Below, one piece after another: positions 36,071 through 45,967 of a DNA stretch of 64,000 nucleotides. The translations under genes and the position numbers were made by a program. The stretch is taken from contig CAVWCQ010000008.1 in the NCBI GenBank assembly GCA_963753545.1, positions 1,178,001 to 1,242,000 of the forward strand, given 5' to 3'. Numbering within the stretch: the first letter of the stretch is position 1; the number at the start of each line of letters is the position of its first letter. The notes below the pieces were generated by a model. It did not search any database. It had not been told where the DNA came from and was given only the letters and a program-made list of their open reading frames with translations. Source of the stretch: CAVWCQ01 sp963753545 (GTDB taxonomy: Bacteria; Chloroflexota; Anaerolineae; Aggregatilineales; Aggregatilineaceae).

Positions 36071-38885
36071 ATGAAACGTTTGGGTATTTGTTTGCTGCTA
36101 CTCACCTTGCTGATGATGGCAGGGGTTGCACAGGCTCAGCCGCGGCTTCAAACGGGCGGGCAAAGCATCGTCTACGGGGATACGGTCACCGGGAATCTGA
36201 CTGCCGCAACCGCCGCTCAGGGAGATCGCTACACCTTTGAGGGCGGCGCGAGCGATACGGTGATCATCACCCTGGAAAGCACTGATTTTGACACGATCGT
36301 GGATCTGCTCGACGCGGCGGGCACGCAGCTTGTCACCAACGACGATGCGCAGGGCAGGACCAATTCGCTGATCGCCTTCACGCTGCCCGCGGCAGGAACC
36401 TATACCATTGTGGCGCGGAATTTCGGGAGCGGGACGGGAGCCTATACCCTGTCTCTCCAGCTAGCCGTTATGACGCCGATCACTGCCGGGCAGACCATTG
36501 ATGGCACGCTCAGCGCACCCGCCGGGGATCGGTACACCTTCAGCGCCAGCCAGGGTGACACGGTAACGATCACCCTGCAAAGCGACAACTTCGACACGTA
36601 CCTGGAACTGTTCGACACGCTGGGCACACGCCTGGAATACAATGACGATGCCGGGTCCGTGCAGACATCGCAGATTACCTATACGGTTGTCCAGGGTGGG
36701 GACTATATCATCGTGGCGCGGGCCTACAATACGGGCACCGGCAGTTATACGCTGACTCTGGAGCAGGGCGGCGGATCGACACAGCCCCCCAGCGACTCCG
36801 GATTATCGGGTCAGCCCGGTACTCCCGGCGGAACGACACTGGAATATGGGCAGACAATCAGCGGGTCTATGTCGGGCGCGAATAGCCCGCGTTATACCTT
36901 TGTCGGGACGCAGGGCGACATGGTGATCATCACCCTGGAAAGTCTTGACTTCGACACGTACCTGTCTCTGCTCGATCCGGGCAGTATGGAACTGGCCTCC
37001 AACGACGATGGCGGCGACGGGTCTAATTCCCAGATTGCGCTCAAACTGCCGGAGTCGGGCACATACACCATCGTTGTCGGCAGCTACAACAACAGCGCCT
37101 TCAGCGGCAGTTTTGACCTGTCTCTCGCCCTGGCCGAGGCCCCGACTTCTACCGTACTCTCCTATGGCGACTCGGCGACGGCGATGCTGATGGACCCGAT
37201 AGGCGATCATTGGAGCTTCAGCGGCACAGCGGGCGATATGATTGACATCAGCGTCTTCGCCGAGACATTCGATAGTGTGGTCGACCTGATGGGACCGGAC
37301 GGCCAACTCGTGGCGACCAACGACACGGCTAGCAATTTTACGGGATCGGAGATTGTTACCACGCTGCCCACTACCGGGACCTATGATGTCGTCGTGCGCG
37401 ACTATGCGGCCTACCAGACGGGTATGTATACCATCAGTTTAAACACGGTCACGACCCAGGCGATCAGCGTGGGTGAGACGGTGAACGGAGACCTGCTCGC
37501 CGGGTCCGGCGACCGCTACACCTTCACCGCCGAGCCGGGCACGCCGCTGGTGATCACGATGAACAGCACGGCCTTTGATACCTATCTGGAAGTTTACAAC
37601 TCGGCTATGAACCAGGTGTCGTACAACGACGACGCGGGTTCGACCTCGATATCGCGCATTTTCTTCACGCCGGGCAGCGCCGAGACCTATACCATTGTCG
37701 CGCGTAGCTTCGCTGCGACTGGCCCATTCGGCAGTTATACCCTTTCGCTGGATGCCGCTCAAACGGAACTGATCGAATATCGCGAACCCATCCAGGGAAC
37801 CCTATCCAGCAGTGAGGGGGACTACTACAGCTTCCAGGGTACGGCGGGCGATTACGTGAACATTATCCTGGAAAGCAGCGCGTTTGATACCTATCTGGAA
37901 CTGTACGATCCGGCTGGCGCGCTGGTGATGAGCAATGACGACGCGGGCGGTACTACGCGCTCCGAGATCGATACCAGCCTGTCGGTAACGGGTGTCTACA
38001 CAATTGTCGCGCGCAGTTATTCGAACAGCGGCAGCGGCTCGTATACCCTGCAAGTGACGCCGGGCACACCGCCTCCAACTCCCGGTGTAAACGCAGCCCA
38101 GCCGATCAATTATGGCGACACGATCAGCGGCAATCTTGTCAGCCCGAACACGGACAGTTACACGTTCGAGGGCGCGGCGGGCGATATCATCACTATCACG
38201 CTGACCGCTTCGTTTGATAGCCTACCTGGAACTGTACGACGCAGGCATGCTTCAGGTGGCCTACAACGATGACATGGGCGACGGATCGCTGAATTCCAAG
38301 ATCGAAAACTTTATCCTGCCCAGCGACGGCACCTATACCATCTATGCGCGGGGACTGAGCAGCGACCTCAGCGGCCCGTACACGCTTGTTCTGGCGGCTG
38401 TAAACGCCAGCGGACTGCCCAACGATGCCCCGCAGATCGGGCTGCTGTCCGACGTGGCCTGTGGAGCGCAGAGCAGCTATTTCGTCTTTACCTTCGATCC
38501 GTCGCAGGGGCCAAACTACAACACCTTCCAGGCATCGGTGCAGGTTGATGATCCGGGCGGGATTGTCAGTATTATCCCGTCTGGCGCGCCGCTGACGGGT
38601 TCTTTCACGGGATCAGCGACTCTCTCCATCGATGATCAGGTGCTCGATCTGACGACGGTCACCTCGGTTGACGATATCGCCACACAGATCAACTCGGCAC
38701 TGAGCAGCGGACCTGCTCACAGCGCCACCTTGCAGATCAACAATACGGAAGGGCAGCCTGGGCTGAGCTTCCTGTTCTGGGTCAACTCACCGCTGGGAAC
38801 GAGCGGCATGCACGGCACGGTCTATTGGATCGAGCAGCCGGGGCAGGTGATCCAGTCCGCGAATTACAGCTTCGTGTGCCCGTAA
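36071..38885 (+). CDS. Secreted protein with about seven PPC (pre-peptidase C-terminal) repeats (one frameshift)
   Basis: About 938 residues joined across an extra base near 38218. ATG 36071 (GGGGGATACG upstream) gives signal peptide MKRLGICLLLLTLLMMAGVA. Then PPC units of about 110 residues, each with a start such as YGDTVTGNL, the core DTVIITLESTDFDT, an acidic turn NDDAG or NDDAQG and the end GTYTIVAR....GxYTLSL. A short Gly/Pro linker separates units two and three. The final 160 residues form a different beta domain (CGAQSSYFVFTFDPSQGPNY ... YWIEQPGQV). PPC repeats are secreted, Ca-binding-like jelly rolls, here probably an adhesin or surface protein without a protease domain. Confidence 0.85.
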
Positions 38886-38897
38886 ACACGTCATCTG

Positions 38898-38926
38898 TAG
38901 GGGTGGGTTAACAAACCCACCCCTAT
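38898..38926. repeat. REP-like palindrome (GTAGGGG.GGGTT family)
   Basis: Perfect inverted repeat TAGGGGTGGGTT.AACA.AACCCACCCCTA just after the PPC gene; two related copies flank or lie in the RAYT gene at 43105-43636. Confidence 0.8.
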
Positions 38927-39038
38927 CTGATTGGAATCTACAAAAATCATGTTTACAATCGGTAAGCTTGCCCCAATTTAGCGGAGAGACAGGTAAAATA
39001 GAAGCTCTACAATCGGGAGGAGGCAAGATGATTGCCAA

Positions 39039-39476
39039 ATGAAAGATGCCTATCTGTTCTATAATTCTGCTCATTGGATTAGATTGTTTATGGTCTGTTC
39101 CTTTTCGCTCCAAGCTGCCTGCATTTTCGCTGACTGCAAGGCTGCACGAGCACTCGAGATATATCCTGGCTCAGAAAAAATCTTTGAAGCGGTAGGTGAT
39201 TTCGAGCTCCTTCCAACACAGATGTAAAATTACGATATTTATTGGAGTGAGGCCTCAATAGACGTTGTTCGAACTTACTACGAGGAAATGGGTTACAAGT
39301 TTATGCTAGGACAAGATAAGCGTGGAGAGTGGCTCATAACAGGTTTTGATCGACATAACAAGTCTGTCCAAACAAGTGAAAATTCTGGTTCAACAATTGT
39401 TCATTCAAGCTTCTGTTTGAAACGGACGAGCCAATACACTCGAAGCCCAAACTGGACTGTTATACTTTGGCCTTGA
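39039..39476 (+). pseudogene. Remnant of a small protein gene with in-frame stop
   Basis: One frame runs from ATG 39039 to 39476 with a single TAA at 39225. Across it the sense is continuous: ALEIYPGSEKIFEAVGDFEL, stop, YDIYWSEASIDVVRTYYEEM, GYKFMLGQDKRGEWLITGFD. The YPGS...DVVRTYYEEMGY pattern is like small Chloroflexota proteins or lipoproteins with a YPGA motif and a DxVxxYYxxxG helix. The last 35 residues look out of frame. AT-rich compared with the neighbours. Probably decayed or the start of a frameshifted gene. Confidence 0.45.
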
Positions 39477-39870
39477 TCGATGCACATCAACCAAAAATCT
39501 ATGACCTGACTGTGAGCCTTCCATCTAGTTTGCGTTTCTCAACTCCCCCATCGGAGTTATCTACAATTCCCTCCCATGGCACGGTGATCATATTTACCTA
39601 CTACAGAGAAAACATTTGGTAATCTACCCTAACCTAAATTCGGGATAAGAAAGGGAAGTTGTCTGCCAAAATCGTCGCATCGCTCGCCACAAAGTCTTTG
39701 TGGGTCCGGCCCAACGCGGCAAGACGACCATCGTCTGATCATTTCCCCATTTTCATCCCATCAACCTTCCCTGTGGCTAATCCCCTGAGGGCATGTTAGA
39801 ATCGCAGGCGTCGTCAAAATAGAACCTTCTTTGATGCCGCCTGTTGAATGAATTTAGGAGCATTCCATTT
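39477..39870. other. Upstream region of the GlyA-GcvT gene, nothing recognised
   Basis: No gene. A small hairpin CCACAAAG.TC.TTTGTGG occurs at about 39689-39706. The glycine riboswitch signatures GGGGCAA and CTCTCAGG are not found on the plus strand here, so this gene does not appear to share the control seen at gcvH. Confidence 0.5.
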
Positions 39871-42800
39871 ATGGACGATTTTCTGTTTCGTGGTGATCTG
39901 GCTGATGTCGATCCCGATGTTGCCGCCCTGGTCGATCTCGAAGCCATCCGTCAGGCCCGGTATTTGATCCTCATCCCTTCTGAATCGACGGTTCCCGCCT
40001 CCGTGCGGCAGGCTGTCGGCTCGGTCTTTCACAATCTGTATGCCGAAGGATACCCGTCGGAAGACTGGCGCGGGTTGGACCAGACCGAGATTTTGAATAT
40101 CGATATGCGGCTGGCCGAACACCGCCGCTACTCCGATGCGCGCTACTACAAGGGCACGGAATTCGCGGATATCGTCGAGAGTTTGGCCCGCCGGCGCGCG
40201 GCAGAACTGTTCGCTACCGACAGGGTGAAGCCCGAACAATTGTGGGTCAACGTGCAGCCGCTGAGCGGCGCTCCGGCGAATAATGCCGTGTACAGCGCGC
40301 TGCTCCAGGCCGGCGATACGGTCATGGGCCTTGATCTGCTGCACGGTGGGCACCTGACCCACGGCAGCCCGGTCAACCGCAGCGGCCTCGTTTATAACAT
40401 CGTCAGCTACAGCGTTGATCCCGAAACGGATCGCCTCAACTACGACTCGATCCGCGCCCTGGCCCTTCAGCACAAGCCGAAGATGATCATCGCGGGCTTC
40501 ACGTCGTACCCCCTCGCCCCGGACTGGGAAAAATTCCGCGCCATTGCCGACGAAGTGGGCGCGCTTTTGCTGGCGGATATATCGCACGTCGCCGGGCTGG
40601 TCGTGGCGGGCGTGTTCCCGTCTCCCGTCGGTTATGCGCACGTGATCAGCTTCACCATGCACAAAACAATGGCTGGCCCGCGCGGCGCGGTGCTGATGAC
40701 GACCGATCCCAAGCTCGGCAAGAAGCTGGATCGCGCGGTCTTCCCCGGCGAGCAGGGCGGTCCGCACGTCAACGCGATTGCCGGGATGGCAGTGGCTTTC
40801 AAACTGGCGACTACCGAACAGTTCCGCGCCCTCCAGTACCAGACGGTGCGTAACGCCAAGCGCCTCGCAGAAAAACTGGCCGAGCGCGGGCTGCATGTTC
40901 CGCACGGCGGCACGGACAGCCACCTGCTGCTGGTTGACTGCAAATCCATCGTGGGCGAAGATGGCACGACCCTGAGCGGCGATATGGCGGCGCGCATCCT
41001 GGATCTGGTGGGTATCGTCTGCAACCGCAACACGATCCCCGGCGATCCGTCCGCCTTCCGCGCCTCCGGCATCCGCATGGGCACGCCCTGGATCACCCAG
41101 CGCGGCTTTAAGGAACCGCAGATTGATCGTCTGGCGAACGTGATCGCCGATGTACTGCAATCCTGCAAACCGTTCAGCTACCTGGCGATGGGCGGCAAAG
41201 AGTCGCCGCGCGCCAAAGTCGATTTTGATGTGCTGGTGCACGCCGTGAGCGAAGTGGCCGATCTCGCCAACGACGCCGGGATTGATTATCCGATCCCCGA
41301 TCTGGCGGACTATCCGAAGGAAGCCGACGCCGCGACCGAACATTTCAGCCTGTTCAGTGATGATCAGGATGGCGGCTGGCGCACGCTCGATATTTACGGG
41401 GCGGAAGCCGAGAATTTCCTGAATGTGGCCCTGACCGCCAATGTGCTCGGCCTGAAACCGAACGACTATACGCCAACCTGGGTGCTTGGCCCCGATGGTA
41501 AGCCTATCGCGCGCGGCGTGCTGCACAAGCTGCACGGGGAAGCCTATCATCTGCATGTCGATCACCTGGACCTGACGGCGCTCTGGCTCAAAGCGCTCTC
41601 CGATGGCTTCGTCAATTTTGACCCGGCGGATGTTTACGCCAAGGTTCCCGGCCCGGTCAGCGTCAGCCCGCTGCGTGACGAGCCGGATATGAACGACTAC
41701 GAGATCGATTGGAGCGACGAGAGCACCGGGTACGACCCGACGAAAGCGTATTTCATCGGCAGCCGCGCCGTTGGATCGCTGACCGGCAAGGCCCTGCCCC
41801 GCTTCGAATGGATTGAACCCGCCGATGGCCCGGTCAAGACAACCTCGCTGCACGGGCTGCACAAGGAACTCGGCGCGAAAATGGTCCCGTTCGCCGGGTA
41901 CGATATGCCCGTCTGGTATTCGTCGGTCAGCGCCGAACACAGCGCGACCCGGCACGGCGCGGGCCTGTTCGATGTCTCGCATATGGGCGTGTTCGATTTC
42001 AGCGGCCCCGGCGCGGAGGCTTTCCTCAACGCGATCACGGCTAACGATATCACCACCCTTGAACCGGGCAACGCCCATTACAGCTATCTGCTCGGCGTGG
42101 ACGGCATTCCGATTGACGATATCTTCGTTTACCGGCTGGAGCGCGACTATTTTATTATGGTCGTCAACGCCTCCAATAACGATAAAGACTGGGCATGGAT
42201 CAACGGCCTGAAGAACGGCGAACTGTTAGCCGATCCGTCCCGGCCCGATGTCACCCCGCCGGGGCGCGAGGACTTCGAACTGCGCGATCTGCGCGATCCG
42301 GCAGTGGGTGATGAGCGGCGCGTCGATATTGCTCTGCAAGGCCCGACCAGCCGCGATATCCTGCTCAGCCTGCATGGCAGCCCCGAAGACAAAGCGCGGG
42401 TGAAGGCGCTGCCCTGGGCGGGCGTAACTCGCGCTAACCTGGGCGGCTACGATCTGGTCGTGGCACGCACCGGATACACGGGCGAGCGCGTCGCCTTCGA
42501 GATTTTCGTCAATCCCGATCAGGCTCCCAAGTTCTTTAAAGACCTCGTGGAAAGCGGCGCGACGCCTATCGGACTCGCGGCGCGTGACAGCCTGCGCACC
42601 GAGGCAGGACTGCCGCTCTATGGGCACGAACTGGCGGGCGGTCTGGGCTTAAATCCGGCGGATGCGGGCTTCGGCAGCTACGTCAAGCTGTGGAAACCGT
42701 TCTTCGTCGGCAAAGCGCCCTTCGCGGCGCACGAACTGAAACGCGACGCTGTTGTGACCCGCTTCCGCCTGGACAGCAAGGGCATGCGCGCCCCGCATCC

Positions 42801-43056
42801 CGGCGATCCGCTGGTGGATGGTCGCGGGCGCGTGGTCGGTACGGTCACATCGTGCAGCATCGATGAGGAAGGGTATTCGCTGGGACAGGCGTATATCAAG
42901 CTGAGCCACGCCACGGAAGGCACACCGCTGTTTGTTTATCCAGGCGCGGATAAGGCGAAGTTTGACAAGCCGCTGGGCGAATTGAAACTCGGCGATAAGA
43001 CGGTGGTTCCGTCCCCGGCGACGGTCTTGAGCCGCTTCCCGGCGAAGAAGAAGTAG
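39871..43056 (+). CDS. Serine hydroxymethyltransferase / aminomethyltransferase (GlyA-GcvT) fusion protein
   Basis: 1061 residues from ATG 39871 (AGGAG 10 nt upstream; an in-frame TTG at 39844 is rejected). Residues 1 to about 470 are SHMT: EGYPSEDWRG, PLSGAPANNAVYSALLQAGD, LLHGGHLTHG, DISHVAGLVVAGVFPSPV, PLP Lys265 in SFTMHKTMAGPRG, RASGIRMGTPWITQRG. Residues about 470-655 hold a diverged GcvT-like segment (LDIYGAEAENFLNVALTANV, PTWVLGPDGKPIARGVLHKL). Residues about 657-1061 are a complete T protein: LGAKMVPFAGYDMPVWYSSV, SHMGVFDFSGPGAEAFLNAI, ARTGYTGERVAFEIFV, AARDSLRTEAGLPLYGHELA, VGTVTSCSIDEEGYSLGQAY. The enzyme would pass methylene-THF between glycine cleavage and serine synthesis. It complements the gcvH-gcvPA-gcvPB operon 27 kb away. 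Confidence 0.93.
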   Translation: MDDFLFRGDLADVDPDVAALVDLEAIRQARYLILIPSESTVPASVRQAVGSVFHNLYAEGYPSEDWRGLDQTEILNIDMRLAEHRRYSDARYYKGTEFADIVESLARRRAAELFATDRVKPEQLWVNVQPLSGAPANNAVYSALLQAGDTVMGLDLLHGGHLTHGSPVNRSGLVYNIVSYSVDPETDRLNYDSIRALALQHKPKMIIAGFTSYPLAPDWEKFRAIADEVGALLLADISHVAGLVVAGVFPSPVGYAHVISFTMHKTMAGPRGAVLMTTDPKLGKKLDRAVFPGEQGGPHVNAIAGMAVAFKLATTEQFRALQYQTVRNAKRLAEKLAERGLHVPHGGTDSHLLLVDCKSIVGEDGTTLSGDMAARILDLVGIVCNRNTIPGDPSAFRASGIRMGTPWITQRGFKEPQIDRLANVIADVLQSCKPFSYLAMGGKESPRAKVDFDVLVHAVSEVADLANDAGIDYPIPDLADYPKEADAATEHFSLFSDDQDGGWRTLDIYGAEAENFLNVALTANVLGLKPNDYTPTWVLGPDGKPIARGVLHKLHGEAYHLHVDHLDLTALWLKALSDGFVNFDPADVYAKVPGPVSVSPLRDEPDMNDYEIDWSDESTGYDPTKAYFIGSRAVGSLTGKALPRFEWIEPADGPVKTTSLHGLHKELGAKMVPFAGYDMPVWYSSVSAEHSATRHGAGLFDVSHMGVFDFSGPGAEAFLNAITANDITTLEPGNAHYSYLLGVDGIPIDDIFVYRLERDYFIMVVNASNNDKDWAWINGLKNGELLADPSRPDVTPPGREDFELRDLRDPAVGDERRVDIALQGPTSRDILLSLHGSPEDKARVKALPWAGVTRANLGGYDLVVARTGYTGERVAFEIFVNPDQAPKFFKDLVESGATPIGLAARDSLRTEAGLPLYGHELAGGLGLNPADAGFGSYVKLWKPFFVGKAPFAAHELKRDAVVTRFRLDSKGMRAPHPGDPLVDGRGRVVGTVTSCSIDEEGYSLGQAYIKLSHATEGTPLFVYPGADKAKFDKPLGELKLGDKTVVPSPATVLSRFPAKKK

Positions 43057-43082
43057 CATTATACGGTTGGGATATATAAACA

Positions 43083-43107
43083 GGGCGGGCTAGTTAGCCC
43101 GCCCCTA
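43083..43107. repeat. REP-like palindrome overlapping the RAYT stop codon
   Basis: GGGCGGGCTA / TAGCCCGCCC followed by CTA. Read on the minus strand it begins TAGGGGCGGGC, and its first three bases are the RAYT stop codon. Confidence 0.8.
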
Positions 43108-43636
43108 CGATTCCGGCCTCTTGAGTTTTGCGGGATGATCCTGATCTTCCTCCCACCGCGCCGGGTTGTTAACGATATATTCTCGGATCGCGTTCAATTC
43201 TTCCTCGTTGCGTACAATATGTTCATAATAATCGCGCTGCCAGACCGGGAATTTCAGAGCGCCCCAGCCGTCTGTTGATTTGTTTGGCCGAATATGTTTT
43301 AAACCCGCGTACCAGATCGGGAATCCCCTGCCTTTTGTAGGGGCGGGTTAACAAACCCGCCCGTTCACTATCATCCTTCAAAATGATTATTCCATGCACA
43401 TGATTCGGCATGATGACGAATTCATCCAATTCGACATATGGATGATACGGCGGGATGCTCATCCACTGCGCCCGCACAATTTCCCCGTCCTCCGATAATC
43501 GCACCGCACCATCCTGACTCAGGAAACACGCGTGTTCGTGGGTGCATATCGTGATGAAATATGCGCCCGGCTGGGTGTAATCGTACCCAGGCAGACGCAC
43601 GGATCGGCGGTGATGCAGGTCGGGGCTGTAAGACAT
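43105..43636 (-). CDS. REP-associated tyrosine transposase, RAYT (one frameshift)
   Basis: About 176 residues joined at about 43275. Y1/HUH transposase: RRSVRLPGYDYTQPGAYFIT start, HEHACFL, the HUH pair in MPNHVHGIIIL, the catalytic Tyr region GFKTYSAKQIN, then in the second frame FPVWQRDYYEHIVRNEEEL, NAIREYIVNNPARWEEDQ ending. RAYTs are domesticated IS200-like enzymes that act on REP palindromes. Unusually, the segment encoding AGLLTRPYKRQGIP is itself a copy of the palindrome (43338-43362) inserted in frame, and another copy forms the 3' end. Confidence 0.85.
43338..43362. repeat. REP-like palindrome inside the RAYT coding sequence
   Basis: GTAGGGGCGGGTT.AACA.AACCCGCCC within the RAYT gene, keeping the reading frame open. 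Same family as 38898-38926 and 43083-43107. Confidence 0.85.
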
Positions 43637-43654
43637 ATTTTTCTCGCGTGGATT

Positions 43655-45799
43655 TTACTGTAGGAGGTAAAATGCCAGATAAACCGAACAATCACTGACC
43701 ACAGGGAAGGAAGCCCTATCCACCGCCTGGTATTGCCCAGGATCCAGGCCGCATCCGGAGATGCTGGAACAGCAGCCTGCTGCGCCGCCCTCTCCGATGA
43801 CGGTGAGCGTCGTCCCGGTGATCCACCGTCCGCTGCCATCCGAGCAGTTAGGGGCTGGATCGGTCGTGACGGTACCATCCGAACTGCTGATCAAGACCGC
43901 ATAACAGATCTCGGTTGGTGGCGTGTCTGTTGGGGTAGAGGTGTCGACGGGTGTATTCACGACGGTCGGTGATGCCCCAGGTGCAACAGGAGGCTGGAAT
44001 TGAACGGGCTGCTGCTGGCCTCCTGTTGGTTGAGCTTGAGCGGGGGGCTGCTGGCCCTGCTGTGACGGCGGTTCCGGTAGTGGCCCAGTCTGGATTTGTT
44101 CGTTGGCTGATGTCTGTCCGGTCGCAGGCTGCGTGGGCGGTGGAATGTAAACGGTTACTGAGTTGTTGGCCCAGGCAACTGCCTCGCAATCACCTGACTC
44201 CTCAACGTCGCTTTCACTGACCCACAGACTATACGCTTCCAAACCGTTCTCAATCTGTGTCCGATCAATCTCCCACCATGTTGTGCCGGAAAATTCCTGG
44301 TATTGGGCGATCACAGGAATAGAGCGGTTAACGGGTAAGTGGGTAAAACTGCCCCGCTGTTCTCCGGGTCCGACGCGTAGTTTGACGCCCTCCTTTTCTG
44401 TGAAGATAGTGCAAGGACTCACAACAGGATTGAGGACGTCGGTGAAGGTTTGGACGGGAATCCGGGTAGCCGTTGGTCTGGGTGTGGCTGTGGGGCGCGG
44501 CGTGTTCGTGAGCGGTGGGGTTGGGCTCGGTCTGCTGGTTGGCGTCGACGAAGCAGGCAACACTGCCGCTGTCCCCGTCGCGTCGATGGTCGGGGGAAGG
44601 GGCGTATTTGTTGCGGCACGCAGAGTTGGTGTTTGCGTCTCATCCGCCGTGAGCACGTTCGCCGCGACAGCGATTTCATCAGGTGATGCTTCCTCCGTCT
44701 GCTTGAGAATCATTGCGCGTCCGGTGGAAGGCTCGCCTCTGCCGCGCAGAGTTAGCACCACGGCCAGGACAACAAATAGGGAAATCATAAATAATCCCGC
44801 CAACACAGCCCGGCTAACCGAGCGACGTGGCGGCTCCGGCTCAATAGTCGGTACAACAGGAATATCAGCTTCTTCCTCAGGCTGCTGGAACAGGCCGGGG
44901 ATTGGTTTAGTCGGGATGGGGGTCAAAAAGAAATCCGTGCGCTGGCGGGGACGTTCTACAACGTTCTGCTCAAATGTCTCGTAAAAATCCGCCATTGAGG
45001 GGAAGCGGTCGCTGGGATCTTTAGCTAACGCTCGTTCCAGGACCTGCGATATACCCTTAGGGACATCACTCCGATGCGTCTCGATGGGTGGCAAAGGGTC
45101 ATTGATGTGTTTATGCATCAGGGAATAGGGCGTTTCCGCTTCAAATGGAAAACACCCGGTGACAAGAAAATAGATCATAACGGCTGCCGCGTACTGGTCC
45201 GTCTGCGGGCCGATTGCCTCGCCGCGCCAGTGCTCAGGTGCCATAAAGGTCGGCGTTCCAAAAGTCGTCCCGGATAGTGTTGGGGTATGGGGTGACTGGA
45301 GCAGTTTGGCGATGCCAAAGTCGACAATATAGGCACTGCCCTGAGCGTCGAACATGATATTGCTAGGCTTGATATCTCGGTGGATAACTCCGCGGCTGTG
45401 CGCATAATCAAGAGCACTTGCCATCGATCCTAGCAGCATCACGACCTCACTGAGCGCAGGTAGGGCGATGCCTTCATCTTCGCTCTGGATGATGCGATCC
45501 GTCAGGGAGCCTCCCTTGAGCAGCCGCATAGCCACATAGGTGATCCCCTGCTGAATTCCATAATCATAAATAGGAACGATGTGCGGGTGCTCAAGGGTAG
45601 CTGCCGTTTCTGCCTCTCGGTTAAAACGGTTTGCATAACCCGATTGCTGGGCGAGCAGGGGCGACAGGACTTTGATGGCGACATGGCGCTTCAGGTTGGC
45701 CTGAAACCCCTTGTAAACCACACCCATCCCGCCTATGCCGAGAATTTCCTCAAACTTATACTGGCCTAACGTCTCACCAGTCAGGTTTTGAAAACTCAT
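43655..45799 (-). CDS. Transmembrane Ser/Thr protein kinase with extracellular SH3-like domain
   Basis: 714 residues, intact. Kinase domain about 14-280: GIGGMGVVYKGF, Lys43 in VAIKVL, HRDIKPSNIMFDAQG (140-154), DFGIAKL (160-166), APEHWRGEA. Membrane helix about 335-356 (AVLAGLFMISLFVVLAVVLT). Outside: a Thr/Pro-rich spacer (TNTPRPTATPRPTATRIPVQ), an SH3b-like domain (EKEGVKLRVGPGEQRGSFTH, WWEIDR), a Gln/Pro linker and a Cys-rich C-terminal module (EICYAVLISSSDGTV, AAGCCSSISGCGLD). No PASTA domains. Third kinase of this design in the window; ligand unknown. Confidence 0.92.
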   Translation of the reverse strand: MSFQNLTGETLGQYKFEEILGIGGMGVVYKGFQANLKRHVAIKVLSPLLAQQSGYANRFNREAETAATLEHPHIVPIYDYGIQQGITYVAMRLLKGGSLTDRIIQSEDEGIALPALSEVVMLLGSMASALDYAHSRGVIHRDIKPSNIMFDAQGSAYIVDFGIAKLLQSPHTPTLSGTTFGTPTFMAPEHWRGEAIGPQTDQYAAAVMIYFLVTGCFPFEAETPYSLMHKHINDPLPPIETHRSDVPKGISQVLERALAKDPSDRFPSMADFYETFEQNVVERPRQRTDFFLTPIPTKPIPGLFQQPEEEADIPVVPTIEPEPPRRSVSRAVLAGLFMISLFVVLAVVLTLRGRGEPSTGRAMILKQTEEASPDEIAVAANVLTADETQTPTLRAATNTPLPPTIDATGTAAVLPASSTPTSRPSPTPPLTNTPRPTATPRPTATRIPVQTFTDVLNPVVSPCTIFTEKEGVKLRVGPGEQRGSFTHLPVNRSIPVIAQYQEFSGTTWWEIDRTQIENGLEAYSLWVSESDVEESGDCEAVAWANNSVTVYIPPPTQPATGQTSANEQIQTGPLPEPPSQQGQQPPAQAQPTGGQQQPVQFQPPVAPGASPTVVNTPVDTSTPTDTPPTEICYAVLISSSDGTVTTDPAPNCSDGSGRWITGTTLTVIGEGGAAGCCSSISGCGLDPGQYQAVDRASFPVVSDCSVYLAFYLLQ

Positions 45800-45967
45800 T
45801 CTCCATCATGCCCATTATGTAAGTTATAGATTTGGAGATGAATATATTATATAGACCTAAGACACAAGTACCAAAGCAGGTTTGAACTTTGCCTGGTTGG
45901 ACACAACGTGCCCGGATGGTGGTAAAATCGCTTGCGCTTACTCGTATGCCCCGGAGGATATCATTCC

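Noticed and set aside
39477..39870. Second glycine riboswitch ahead of the GlyA-GcvT gene
   Set aside because: Neither GGGGCAA nor CTCTCAGG core was found on the plus strand.
39814..42078. 754-residue minus-strand frame over the GlyA-GcvT gene
   Set aside because: Antisense shadow with His/Arg/Gly-rich low-quality sequence.
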